From Paludisphaera borealis (GTDB taxonomy: Bacteria > Planctomycetota > Planctomycetia > Isosphaerales > Isosphaeraceae), in contig NZ_CP019082.1 of assembly GCF_001956985.1 (NCBI RefSeq), positions 5,766,001 to 5,830,000 of the forward strand: a DNA stretch of 64,000 nt, read 5' to 3'. A model generated the notes under the pieces. It was not told where the DNA came from. It made no database searches and saw only the letters and a list, made by a program, of their open reading frames with translations. This document shows, piece by piece, positions 25,855-34,762 of this stretch; positions within the stretch are counted from its first letter, which is position 1, and the number at the start of each line of letters is the position of its first letter. Both the position numbers and the translations under genes were made by a program.

Positions 25855-26679
25855 TCAGGCGTAGGCGATCGAGCGATCGTCGAGGATGCGTTTCAAGGCG
25901 TTGGCGGCGTCGGCGAAGCGTTCCGGACCGGTGAAACCGTAGGAAAGCTCGGCCACCACAAGGTGCGGTTCGAGGACGCAGAAGCCATCGTAGCCGTTGG
26001 CTGTGGCGTCGTCGAGTAACTGCGGGATCTGACCGTCCCCTTCGCCGGCCGGCACGCAGCGATGGGTCTTGGCGTCGTAGTCTTTCACATGAAAGTGTTT
26101 GACCATGGGTCGAAGCAGCGACCAGGCGGCGTGGATCGGCTGGCCGACCTCGACGTAGTTCGCCGGGTCGAAGGCGTGGACCAGGGCCGGCGAGCCGACC
26201 GTCGTGAGCAGGTCGTGGACCCGTTCGGCGTGGTCGCCGTAGATCCCCTTCTCGTTTTCGAGCAAGAGCACGACGTTCGCCGCCTCGGCCCGGCGCGCGA
26301 GTTCGGCCATCCGGTCCATGACCTCGGAACGGTGGGCCGCCGGGTCGTCGCCGGGGGGGATGTAGAAGCTGAAGACCCGGACGCGGGGGCAGTCGTAGTA
26401 GTCGGCCAGTTCGAGGGCCTTGGCGAACCGGGTCAGGTGCTCGTCGAACGGCTCGGTGATCCGGATCTTGCCGATCGGCGAGCCGATCGCGCTGAGGCCG
26501 AAGCCCTCGCTTCGCAGCAGGCCTCGAAATTCCTCGTGCTGGGACGAGCTGAGATCGAGCACGTTGGTTCCGTGGATGGCGCGGAACTCGATGTGCTTGA
26601 CGCCGTGACGGGTCAACACGTCGATCTGCGTCCTCGGATCTTGCGAGATCTCGTCGGCGAAGGCGCTGAGGCGAATCAT
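25855..26679 (-). CDS. Sugar phosphate isomerase/epimerase family protein
   Basis: 274-residue TIM-barrel protein without signal peptide: LSAFADEISQDPRTQIDVL at the start, IEFRAIHGTNVLDLS, VVLLLENEKGIYGDHAERV, LVHAFDPANYVEVGQ, HFHVKDYDA and FCVLEPHLV give the typical ladder of metal-binding Glu, Asp and His residues. Belongs to the xylose isomerase-like superfamily; probably an epimerase or isomerase of a keto-sugar or inositol derivative. ATG 26679 is chosen because homology begins there; an open frame reaches 26715. It is upstream of, and probably cotranscribed with, the Tat-exported relative. Confidence 0.82.
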   Translation of the reverse strand: MIRLSAFADEISQDPRTQIDVLTRHGVKHIEFRAIHGTNVLDLSSSQHEEFRGLLRSEGFGLSAIGSPIGKIRITEPFDEHLTRFAKALELADYYDCPRVRVFSFYIPPGDDPAAHRSEVMDRMAELARRAEAANVVLLLENEKGIYGDHAERVHDLLTTVGSPALVHAFDPANYVEVGQPIHAAWSLLRPMVKHFHVKDYDAKTHRCVPAGEGDGQIPQLLDDATANGYDGFCVLEPHLVVAELSYGFTGPERFADAANALKRILDDRSIAYA

Positions 26680-26789
26680 CGATGTGGGTCTCGTCAGCGG
26701 TGGCGTGTCGTACAATGCTTTTGGCGATGATAGCAGCTTGGCGAGAAACCGCCAGGCCCCGGTGGTGCGGGCCGATTCTTCCGAGTACG

Positions 26790-27290
26790 ATGCGGTTGAC
26801 CTTCGGCGACGTCGCGGACAACCGGTATGAGAATGTGGGACGACCGCTCATGATGATGCTGATCTTGACCGTCTTGATCTACTGGCTCGTGGCCTTCGTG
26901 GGCTGCTTCGTCATCGTCGAGATCGCGCAGGACCAGCTCTACGATCAGCTCACGCCGCGCGCGGGGCTCAAAGTCTCGTTGGCGGCGGTCGTGCTGGCGG
27001 GGCTCATGACCTATTTCCACCCGGCGTTCGAGTCGATGTTCACGACCAACATCCTGAACACGATCTTCCAGGGGCTCGTCTGGTTCGCGGTCTTCATGTT
27101 GATTCTGGAGTTCCATCCGTGGCACGCGCTGGGGCTGGGCGTGATGACGATGCTTCTGGTCTCGGGATTGGCGACGATGGGCGTCGACGCCATGCTCAAG
27201 CCGGCGCCCCCGGTCGCCTCCACGGCACCCGCGGCCGTCAATGCGCCGGTGCGAGGGTCGCTGGCCCGGCCCGCCGCGAAAACGAAGTGA
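26790..27290 (+). CDS. Small integral membrane protein, unknown function
   Basis: About 166 residues with four likely transmembrane segments (first MMMLILTVLIYWLVAFVGCFVIV, in two halves here: MMMLILTVLIYW then LVAFVGCFVIV; later LKVSLAAVVLAGLM, FQGLVWFAVFMLILEF and LGLGVMTMLLVSGLATMG) and a Pro/Ala-rich tail. No family recognised. Neither possible start (ATG 26790 or ATG 26850) has a clear ribosome site; the later one would give 146 residues beginning at the first membrane segment. It diverges from the isomerase genes and converges on the hopanoid operon with a 19-base gap. Confidence 0.6.
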   Translation: MRLTFGDVADNRYENVGRPLMMMLILTVLIYWLVAFVGCFVIVEIAQDQLYDQLTPRAGLKVSLAAVVLAGLMTYFHPAFESMFTTNILNTIFQGLVWFAVFMLILEFHPWHALGLGVMTMLLVSGLATMGVDAMLKPAPPVASTAPAAVNAPVRGSLARPAAKTK

Positions 27291-27309
27291 TCGTGGGCGG
27301 CGACCGGAA

Positions 27310-28083
27310 CTAGGCGAGACCGCGAATGAGGACCTGGAGGCCGTTCGCCAGCCGGTCCGACGATTCCATCGCCTGGGCGTGCAGCGTCCAGAAGTCTTTC
27401 AACGACGACGGCCGGCTCCAGATCGCGCGCATGGCCGCGCCCACGCGATAGGTGCCCGACGTGTTGAGCAGTCGACCGATCTCGGCGGGAAGCTCCGTCC
27501 GCGCGTCGTCGCTGATCACTCGCAGCGAGACGAACGGCGCGCCCTGATCGCGGGCCGCGGCGGCGACGCTGAAGGTCTCCATGTCGATCAGATCGGCCTG
27601 ATGCGCAAGCCGGAGCGCGGCCTTCTCGCCCGGGTCGGTGATCACGCGGTCGACGAGAAGCAGCCGACCCGCCTTGACGATCCCCGGGAGGGATTCGACG
27701 AGGGCCTCGTCGATCTCGACGGCGTCGCCCGCGCCGTCGATCACGATTCGGGGCGCGACCAGATCGTTGCGCTTGAGGTCGACGTCGAGGGCGCCGGCGA
27801 AACCGGCCGAAACCAGCACGCGCGGGCGGTGCCCGGCCATCAGGTGTTCCGCGCCCCGGCGGGCCGAGGCTCGGCCGACCCCCGAGACGATCACGGCCAC
27901 GATCCGGCCGTCGAGTTCGCCTTCGGTCACCGTCAGCGACCGGGAGTTGTAGCGGCGGACCCGCTCAAGCCTGTCGAGGAGATAGCCGGCCTCGATCGGC
28001 ATGGCCATGACCACGCCGATGTCGGCCGGAGCGGGAGCGGGTGCGAGCCGCTGGGGCTCGGGGTCTCTCAAAGGAATTGCCAC
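27310..28083 (-). CDS. hpnG: Adenosylhopane nucleoside phosphorylase HpnG (phosphorylase-superfamily)
   Basis: 257-residue protein of the nucleoside phosphorylase/MTAN superfamily: IGVVMAMPIEAGYLLDRL, VSGVGRASARRGAEHL, VSAGFAGALDVDLKRND, ADLIDMETFSVAAAA and FVSLRVISDDAR. In hopanoid synthesis HpnG removes adenine from adenosylhopane to give ribosylhopane. The call rests on its place directly after hpnH and the cyclase; without context, a futalosine hydrolase or MTA nucleosidase would be equally possible. GTG 28083 keeps the first beta strand and overlaps hpnH by 16 bases; TTG 28071 is another option. Confidence 0.75.
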   Translation of the reverse strand: MAIPLRDPEPQRLAPAPAPADIGVVMAMPIEAGYLLDRLERVRRYNSRSLTVTEGELDGRIVAVIVSGVGRASARRGAEHLMAGHRPRVLVSAGFAGALDVDLKRNDLVAPRIVIDGAGDAVEIDEALVESLPGIVKAGRLLLVDRVITDPGEKAALRLAHQADLIDMETFSVAAAARDQGAPFVSLRVISDDARTELPAEIGRLLNTSGTYRVGAAMRAIWSRPSSLKDFWTLHAQAMESSDRLANGLQVLIRGLA

Positions 28084-29069
28084 CGGACCATTTTGAGGGT
28101 GTCGCCCAGCCGGCTGTTGACGCCGAGCGCGGCCGACGTCTCGAAGCCCGAGTGCATCATGCAGTTCTCGCACCTCGGGTCTTTGCCGGGGCCGTAGTTC
28201 TCCCACTCGGTCTTGTTGAGCAGGTCGTCGAAGGTCGGATGGTGGATGTCGGTGATCAGGTAGCACGGCCCCTTCCAACCCTTGATGTTGCGGGTCGGGT
28301 TGGCCCAGGCGGTGCAGGACAGCTCGCGCTTGCCCTGGAGGAATTCCAGGTAGATCGGCGACGAGTAGAATCGGTACTTGCGGAACATGGCCTCGGCGGC
28401 GCGGAACTTGGTCCGGATGTCGTCGCGGGTCATGAAGATCTCTTTCGAGTCGACGGCCGCGTAGCCGTAGCCCGGCGAGATCAGGAAGCCGTCGACGTCG
28501 AGGCCGGTCAGGTAGCCGAAGAGCTCGTCAAGCTCTTGCATGTCGGTCTCGTGGAAGACCGTCGTGTTGGTGCAGACGAGGAATCCGGCCTCCTTGGCGG
28601 CCTTGATCCCGTCGATCGCCGAGTCGAAAACGCCTTCGCGCTCGACGGCGATGTCGTGGTTCTTCCGCATGCCGTCGAGGTGGACGTTGAAGAAGAACCG
28701 GGAGTTCGGCTTGAAATCCTTGATCTTCTTGCGGATGAACATCCCGTTGGTGCAGAGGTAGACGACCTTCTTGCGCTCGAGGATCTTGGCGGTCAGCTCT
28801 TCGATCCCGGGGTAGATCATCGGCTCGCCGCCGCAGATCGAGACCACCGGCGCGCCGCATTCGTCGACCGCCGCCAGGCACTCGTCGATCGAGAGCTTTT
28901 GCTTGATCGTCGAGACGTACTCGCGGATTCGACCGCAGCCCGTGCAAGTCAAATTGCAGGCGTGAAGCGGTTCGAGCATCAGGACCATGGGGAACTTCTT
29001 GGTCCTGGCGATCTTCTTCTTGGCCACGTAACCGGCGATCCGGCTACTCATCTCAAGCGGGAAACGCAT
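28068..29069 (-). CDS. hpnH: Adenosyl-hopene transferase HpnH (radical SAM)
   Basis: Radical SAM enzyme that adds an adenosyl group to hopene (diploptene) as the first step toward C35 hopanoids. The 4Fe-4S ligands are C38-x3-C42-x2-C45, preceded by PMVLMLEPLHA. Other family features: CGGEPMIYPGIEEL, LDGMRKNHD, LSCTAWANPTRN and a C-terminal RCENCMMHSGFETSA, matching the HpnH-specific SPASM-like tail. 333 residues fits the family. ATG 29069 has AAAAGGAG ten bases upstream. It lies between the squalene-hopene cyclase gene (127-base gap) and hpnG (overlap). Confidence 0.93.
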   Translation of the reverse strand: MRFPLEMSSRIAGYVAKKKIARTKKFPMVLMLEPLHACNLTCTGCGRIREYVSTIKQKLSIDECLAAVDECGAPVVSICGGEPMIYPGIEELTAKILERKKVVYLCTNGMFIRKKIKDFKPNSRFFFNVHLDGMRKNHDIAVEREGVFDSAIDGIKAAKEAGFLVCTNTTVFHETDMQELDELFGYLTGLDVDGFLISPGYGYAAVDSKEIFMTRDDIRTKFRAAEAMFRKYRFYSSPIYLEFLQGKRELSCTAWANPTRNIKGWKGPCYLITDIHHPTFDDLLNKTEWENYGPGKDPRCENCMMHSGFETSAALGVNSRLGDTLKMVRWQFL

Positions 29070-29196
29070 CGGGCGACGACTCCTTTTCTCTGCTTGCGGG
29101 CGACCGGATCGAACCAGCCTGTTCTCAACATCCTCAGGCCGAAGGGGCAGGGGCGGATCGCGGCGGAATCCCGTTCCCACCCCGATCGACGGTCGC

Positions 29197-31227
29197 TCAG
29201 TCCAGCGGCTTCGGTTCAGCCGGAATCCGGCTCGCCAGGGCCCCCGGCGCGAGGCCGCGAGTCCTGGCGACGGCCTGGCTGTACCGCGAGATCGCCATGA
29301 GCGGGAAGTAGATCCGATAAAGGTGGTACTTCAAATAGAAAACTTTGGGGAAACCGGTTCCCGTGTACTCGGGTTCATCCCACGAGCCGTCGTCCGACTG
29401 GCTGTCCACCAGGTACTGGACGCCCCGGGCGACCGCCTCGCTCGACGCGCGTCCGGCGGCGATCAGGCCGAGCACTGCCCAGGCCGTTTGCGAGGCCGTT
29501 GGCTCGCCGGTCCCCTTCAGGGCCGGGTCGTCGTAGCTTCGGCAGGTCTCGCCCCAGCCGCCGCACGGCTGCTGGACCGTTTCGAGCCAGTCGGCCGCCT
29601 TGACCAGCGCCGGCAGGTCCATCGGCACTCCGACGGTCTTGAGCCCCTGGAGAACTTGCCAGGTTCCGTAGACGTAATTGACGCCCCATCGGCCGTACCA
29701 GCAGCCTTCGGGCTCCTGCGAATTCCAAAGGTATTCCAGCCCCCGGGCGACGGCCGGATGACTCGCCTTGTGGCCGAGCGTTCCCAGCAGCTCGATCACC
29801 CGCGCGGTGATGTCGGCGCAGCTCGGATCGAGCATCGCGTTATGGTCGGCGAATGGGACTTTCGTGAGCACTTCATTGTCGATGTCGACGTCGAACGCCG
29901 CCCAGCCGCCGTCGCGGTTCTGCATCGCCAGTAACCAGTCGACGCCGCGCTTGAGGGCCTCGGCGACCTGATTTCCGCCCCCCGCCGCGGGCGACCTCAA
30001 GAGGGCCATCAAGACCATCGCGGTGTCGTCGATGTCGGGGTAGTAGCCGTTGGCGTACTGGAAGTGCCAGCCCGTCGGTTCGACGTTGGGCCGCCGGACC
30101 TGCCAGTCGCCCCCCCGGCGCAGCTCTTTGCCGAGCAGCCAGACGACCGCTCGCTCGACGGCCGATTCGTCCGCCGGTTCGTCGGCGTCCGAGAGCGCGA
30201 TCGTCGCGATCGCCGTGTCCCAGACCGGCGAGACGCACGGCTGCAACCGGGTCGTATCGCCCTCGCGGATCTCAAGATCGGCGAGGTGCCGCCACGCCCA
30301 TTCCATGCTCGTCGAATCGGAGTCGTAGCCCAGGCACTTGAGAGCGACGATCGTGTAGATCATCGGCGGGAAGATCGCGCCCAGGCCGTCGGAGTCTTCG
30401 AAGTGCTCGAGCATCCAGCGGTGGGCCGCCGTGAGCCCGGGTCGACGCCACGAGACGGGGAGCCACCGGTCGGCCCATTTCAGACCGCGATCGGCGGCCA
30501 GGAAGAAGCGGGCCCAGGAGAACAGCGGCTCGTTGCATCGGGGACGGCGGCGGGAGCCGTTCAAGAACAGATCGTCGATGCCTCGCTTGGGCTCGATCCG
30601 ACGCACCGGCTTGTAGTGCGACATGATCGACAGCGGCACGACGATCGACCGCGTCCAGGCCGACATCGCGCTCAGGCTGAAGTTGAGGCGAGACGGGATC
30701 AGGACCAGTTCGGGGGGGACGGTCGGGCAATCGTCGTACGTGATCTGTCCGAGCAACGCGAGGTAGAACCGCGTGAAGCTGTTGCAGGCCGCCGCGCCGC
30801 CGAGGTCGAGGATCACCTTGCGGGCCTTCACCAGCGCCGGGTCGTCGACGGAATAGCCGACGAGCTTGAGCGCGAAGTAGGCCTTCACCGAGGCGCTGAT
30901 CTCCGCCGGGCCGCCGGGGTAGATCGCCCAGCCCCCCTCGGGAAGTTGCCGTTCGAGCATGTAGCGGGCGCACCGCTTGCAAACCTCTTCGTGCTCACGG
31001 CCGAGAAAGGCGTGGAGCAGGACGTATTCGGATTCGAGGATCGTATCGCCTTCGAGCTCGCCGACCCAGTGGCCGTCGGTCTGCTGCCGGGCCAGGAGCC
31101 AGCCTCGGGTCCGGTCGAGAGCCGCTTCATAGCCGTCGGCCCGGAGGGGATTTCGCCGTGAGGATAGCCGGGTGATGTGATGATCCGCGGATACCGGCGA
31201 AGCGCCTTCCTCCCTGTTGGCGATCAT
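29197..31227 (-). CDS. shc: Squalene-hopene cyclase
   Basis: 676-residue membrane-associated triterpene cyclase that converts squalene to hopene/hopanol. The catalytic DxDDTA appears as D398-I-D-D-T-A403. Several QW-type repeats are visible, e.g. QLPEGGWAIYPGG, QNRDGGWAAFD, QEPEGCWYGRWGVNYVYGTW, QQPCGGWGE and QSDDGSWDEPEYTG. Length agrees with bacterial SHCs. ATG 31227 is chosen with a GAGGA site upstream; the frame is open to 31329. First gene of the hopanoid operon, giving the membrane sterol surrogate common in planctomycetes. No squalene-synthesis genes (hpnCDE) lie in the window. Confidence 0.95.
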   Translation of the reverse strand: MIANREEGASPVSADHHITRLSSRRNPLRADGYEAALDRTRGWLLARQQTDGHWVGELEGDTILESEYVLLHAFLGREHEEVCKRCARYMLERQLPEGGWAIYPGGPAEISASVKAYFALKLVGYSVDDPALVKARKVILDLGGAAACNSFTRFYLALLGQITYDDCPTVPPELVLIPSRLNFSLSAMSAWTRSIVVPLSIMSHYKPVRRIEPKRGIDDLFLNGSRRRPRCNEPLFSWARFFLAADRGLKWADRWLPVSWRRPGLTAAHRWMLEHFEDSDGLGAIFPPMIYTIVALKCLGYDSDSTSMEWAWRHLADLEIREGDTTRLQPCVSPVWDTAIATIALSDADEPADESAVERAVVWLLGKELRRGGDWQVRRPNVEPTGWHFQYANGYYPDIDDTAMVLMALLRSPAAGGGNQVAEALKRGVDWLLAMQNRDGGWAAFDVDIDNEVLTKVPFADHNAMLDPSCADITARVIELLGTLGHKASHPAVARGLEYLWNSQEPEGCWYGRWGVNYVYGTWQVLQGLKTVGVPMDLPALVKAADWLETVQQPCGGWGETCRSYDDPALKGTGEPTASQTAWAVLGLIAAGRASSEAVARGVQYLVDSQSDDGSWDEPEYTGTGFPKVFYLKYHLYRIYFPLMAISRYSQAVARTRGLAPGALASRIPAEPKPLD

Positions 31228-31479
31228 GCGTTCTCGATCCTCTGCCTCTGATATTCGAGGTCCATGATGACAGGAAAATCGACATCGTGCCCGAGCCCGT
31301 GGGGCGGATTTTGGAAGGTCCACCCCCAAGCGAGGTCATCCTAAGCCGGCCGCCGAGAATCGATCAAGGTCAAACCCCGGCGAGATTTGCGACTTTCCCG
31401 AGATCCCGCTGGATTCGTCGAACGGACATTTCGCCCATCTTCTCTGGCTGCCGTTTTCAACCACGACGGGTCCCTGAAA

Positions 31480-32775
31480 TCAGTCGGTGCTGAAGGTTGG
31501 CTCGATGTGGAAATCGCGCAGCAAGGGGATGGAGCGGAGGGTCGCGGCGACGCGCGCCTGGTCCTCGTCGGGCAGGAGCGTACCGCGGACTTCGACGACG
31601 TCGCCGCGAATCCGGACGCGGTCGATGTGGGCGACATCGCCGGCGTGGCGGCGGATCTGGTAAGTCAGGTAAGGTTCGAGGTCGTCGGGGCGGGCCTTGT
31701 CCTTGAGCGGGTTCGGATGGTTCTCGTCGGGCATCTGAAACTCAAGTTTGTCGATCACGTCGCGGACGCCGGGCGTCTGCTCGACGGCCCGATACGCCAG
31801 CATGGCCTCGTAGGCCGATGGAACTTTGCCCGAGAGCGTCACGACGTCGTCGTTCGACTGCACGGCGATCGGCAACTCCTTGAGCGCCGGCCGCCGCTCC
31901 AGCGCCCGGACCGCGCGGCCCGTCAGGTTGTGGCCGTCGCGCGCCGTCACGAGGTCGATCGGCTTGGGCTTTCGCGCGTCGTCGTCGGGCGTCGGTGAGG
32001 GCTGGGGCTCGGGGGCCGGCGCCTTCGGTCGGACGTCGATCGCCGCGCCGTCGATCGGCTGTGGGGGAGGGGGCGGAGTCGTTCGGCTGGCCACCTGAAG
32101 CTCGTTGAACACGCGGGTTACGCCGGGTGACAGCCGGGCCTCTTGCTCGATCATCCGCTTGTCTTGCTCGGACGCGACCACCCCCGAGAGGAACACCTGC
32201 CCGGCGGAATCGACGGTCAACTGCACCTGCCCCTTGATCGGGCCGGCGGCGGCCCGGCGAGCCGGCTCGGGAGTGCGGGTGTAGCCCGGGGGAAAGCTCA
32301 GAATCGGCGGCTCGAACCCCCAGAACGGATCGTCGAGGCGGCCGAAAAGCGGCGGCGGATACACAAAATAGGGGGCCGTCCCGGTGCTTGCCGGAAGTCC
32401 CGGCGCGGGGCCGTTGTACGACTGGCTCAGGGCCACGCGATGGGCTTCGGCGGTGTCGATCACCAGGTCGTCGTGTGGGATGAGCCCGAGGTCGATCACG
32501 GTCCGGACGGCCATGTCGTGGACTTGCTTCGTGCCGACCTTGCCCGACAGGACGATCGCGCCGTCGCTCGGCGTCACCTGGATCGCGTATGGGAGGATCA
32601 GTGGATTGGCGCGGAGGGCGTCGACGACGGCCTGGGCCCCCTCCCCCTCTATCGGCTGGGGGCGCTTCGGACTCGATCGAGGCGAGACCGTCGATTGTCC
32701 GTTCGCGGCGGTCAGAAGCGGCGAGAGGGAAACAACGCCGAGAACGGCGGACGCGATCATGGTGAGCCGGATCAT
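31480..32775 (-). CDS. Exported BON-domain protein
   Basis: 431-residue secreted protein. A signal peptide (LTMIASAVLGVVSLSPLLTAANG) precedes three or four BON domains, the phospholipid-binding fold of OsmY: examples AVVDALRANPLI...VTPSDGAIVLSGKV, IKGQVQLTVDSAGQVFLSGVVASEQDK, ALKELPIAVQSNDDVVTLSGKVPS and a final IDRVRIRGDVVEVRGTLLP. Domains are linked by Pro-rich spacers. ATG 32775 was chosen because the signal peptide starts there. Periplasmic envelope role is inferred. It sits 159 bases downstream of the transglutaminase-like gene on the same strand. Confidence 0.8.
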   Translation of the reverse strand: MIRLTMIASAVLGVVSLSPLLTAANGQSTVSPRSSPKRPQPIEGEGAQAVVDALRANPLILPYAIQVTPSDGAIVLSGKVGTKQVHDMAVRTVIDLGLIPHDDLVIDTAEAHRVALSQSYNGPAPGLPASTGTAPYFVYPPPLFGRLDDPFWGFEPPILSFPPGYTRTPEPARRAAAGPIKGQVQLTVDSAGQVFLSGVVASEQDKRMIEQEARLSPGVTRVFNELQVASRTTPPPPPQPIDGAAIDVRPKAPAPEPQPSPTPDDDARKPKPIDLVTARDGHNLTGRAVRALERRPALKELPIAVQSNDDVVTLSGKVPSAYEAMLAYRAVEQTPGVRDVIDKLEFQMPDENHPNPLKDKARPDDLEPYLTYQIRRHAGDVAHIDRVRIRGDVVEVRGTLLPDEDQARVAATLRSIPLLRDFHIEPTFSTD

Positions 32776-32934
32776 GGTTGCTCGCCCCTTCTTTGCGGAC
32801 GTGGGGAGCGCGAGGCATCTACGAAGACCTTCGTAAATCAACTCTACCGACCGACGCGCGCCGCCGGCAATGCGTGCAACTCGTCGAACGGTAGAGATGT
32901 TGATTCCAGCTCGCGACGGACGTCGGCCAGGCCG

Positions 32935-34449
32935 TCAGCGCAGCTCGACGGGGTCGATCGTCAGCTTGCCCAGCACGCGGACGATGGGCAGGAACGACTC
33001 GAACGGAGAGACCCCTTCGAGGCTCGAATCCGACAGCTTGATATGCGTCGCGTCGACGCTCGACTGGTCGAACGACGAATCGAGGGCCACCCACCGGTTG
33101 TTGACGTAGACTTCGTGCCACATGTGGAAGCCGAAGCCCTTCACCGGGAACTTCTCGTTGTCGACGTAGATCAGACCGACGGCGACGCGCGAGGGGATGC
33201 CCACAGCCCGCGACATGGCCGCGGCCAGGACCGAATGCTCGGTGCAGTCGCCCGTCAGGTTGAGCGCGACTTCGCTGGCCGGTGCGAACGTCGTTTCGAA
33301 GTTGCTCTTCATGCCGTCGAACACCCAGTGGTTGATCTTCACGGCCTGATCCCAGGGGTCGACGGCGTTGCCGATCGCGCGTTGAGCGAGCCGTTTGACG
33401 CGGTCGTGGCCGCTGGTGATGATGCCGTTGGGCCGGAGGAATTCAGCGTCGACGCTCGGCGCGCCGGCCGTTCCTTCGGTGGGGCCGACGGTCTGGACGA
33501 TCAGCGTCGCCGATCGCCCGTCGCCGGCCGGCTGAATGCTCTGCCGCGCGTCGGTCGGAAAGACTTCGGCGGGGTCGCCGTCCTTGAGCGTGAGCTGGTA
33601 CTTCACGTACCGCGTCTGGTAGGGGTTGGGGATGAGGCGGCCGACCTTGATGATCGTGTTCCGGATCTGGTCGTACTTGACGGCGCGTCCCGGAGCGCCG
33701 GCGGCCTTGGCGCCCGCTTCGGTGGTGCGGTAGGTCGTCATGCCGCCCAGCAGGTCGACGTCTTGCTTGAGCACCTGGCCGCTCGCATCGACCCAGAGGA
33801 CGGCGTTCAGTTCGGATCGCGGCTTGCCGTCGAGCCTGGCGAGCTGCTCGACTTTGAGCAGCGGCCGCTTCGCGCCGTCGCCCAGCAGCGTGTCGACCGT
33901 TTCGCCGGCCTTGAGCTCGATGTCGACGATCCGGTTGAGGTCGGGGATGTACATTTTGAGGGTGCGGCTCTCGCCCTTCGTCATGGGCTTGCGCGCCATG
34001 CTCTGCTCGGCGGCGTAGGGGCCTCGGACGTCGCTTCCCCAGGGGATCACTTTCTCCTGGCGCTGCTGCGTCCCTTCCAGGATCAAGTTCATCTGCCCCT
34101 TGATGGCGTCGCCGTAGACCCGGATCTCGTTGTCGCTGGTGAGTGTGCGGGTGTCGAGGCGGAGGACCTCTCCATCGGGGGTCTCGATCGTCCCGTACGA
34201 CATTTTTTGGGTCACGACGTCGTCACCGCGGCGGAAATTGAGGACGGTGTCGACCCGGACTCGATTCAGCGGCCTCCCCTTCTCGGAGACTTTCTCGATG
34301 AACGTGTGGATGTGGCCGATCTTGTTCCCCGCGAGGAAGATCGCGTCCCAGGCGTCCTGGGCCCGAGCGGCCGAAGGGGCGATCAGCACCATGGCGGCTT
34401 CCAGCAAAACGACGACGCTCAGTCGGCGGGGGAGGCGAGACCAGTCCAT
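32935..34449 (-). CDS. Exported transglutaminase-like protein
   Basis: 504-residue secreted protein with a signal peptide (LSVVVLLEAAMVLIAPSAARAQ). The C-terminal transglutaminase-like core has the full triad: C402 in GDCTEHSVLAA, H445 in FHMWHEVYVN and D457 in ALDSSFD. The N-terminal 300 residues form a beta-rich DUF3857-like or unassigned domain. Enzyme could be a protease or crosslinker; substrate unknown. ATG 34449 starts the signal peptide and has AGGAT directly upstream; an open frame extends to 34596. Planctomycetes typically encode several such proteins. Confidence 0.82.
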   Translation of the reverse strand: MDWSRLPRRLSVVVLLEAAMVLIAPSAARAQDAWDAIFLAGNKIGHIHTFIEKVSEKGRPLNRVRVDTVLNFRRGDDVVTQKMSYGTIETPDGEVLRLDTRTLTSDNEIRVYGDAIKGQMNLILEGTQQRQEKVIPWGSDVRGPYAAEQSMARKPMTKGESRTLKMYIPDLNRIVDIELKAGETVDTLLGDGAKRPLLKVEQLARLDGKPRSELNAVLWVDASGQVLKQDVDLLGGMTTYRTTEAGAKAAGAPGRAVKYDQIRNTIIKVGRLIPNPYQTRYVKYQLTLKDGDPAEVFPTDARQSIQPAGDGRSATLIVQTVGPTEGTAGAPSVDAEFLRPNGIITSGHDRVKRLAQRAIGNAVDPWDQAVKINHWVFDGMKSNFETTFAPASEVALNLTGDCTEHSVLAAAMSRAVGIPSRVAVGLIYVDNEKFPVKGFGFHMWHEVYVNNRWVALDSSFDQSSVDATHIKLSDSSLEGVSPFESFLPIVRVLGKLTIDPVELR

Positions 34450-34762
34450 ATCCTGACCCTTTCCATGGTGGAACAGCCGGGCCGTCGCTTGCCGGGATCG
34501 TGGTGAAGCTGAAGTGGGCGCGCGTCGTGTGATCGAAACGCGGGCGGTCGGCGACCGGATTGATGCGACGACCGTCGAGCCGGCCGACTCCCTCAACTAT
34601 TGTCGAAACCCCCAGTCGGCTCAAGCTCAACTGCCGCAAGTCGAGCCGTCGGACGGAGGACGGCCGGCTCGACCGAACGACGCCGACGCGCCGGGCCGAG
34701 GGAGGGGGCGGCGGGCGCGTCGTGGGAGGTTGGGAGGGAGTGGGTTGTCGCGGCAGGGCGAG
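34450..34762. other. Intergenic stretch without recognised features
   Basis: Lies upstream of the transglutaminase-like gene (minus) and past the end of the PEP-CTERM gene. It is purine-rich on the plus strand, with runs of GGGAGG-type sequence around 34685-34745. I found no plausible gene, no clean terminator and no strong promoter. It may hold the promoter of the minus-strand gene. Confidence 0.4.

Noticed and set aside
32143-34506. Plus-strand frame of 787 aa opposite the BON and transglutaminase genes
   Set aside because: Composition (Asp/Val/Arg-rich, no motif) is a shadow; the opposite strand has signal peptides and catalytic motifs.
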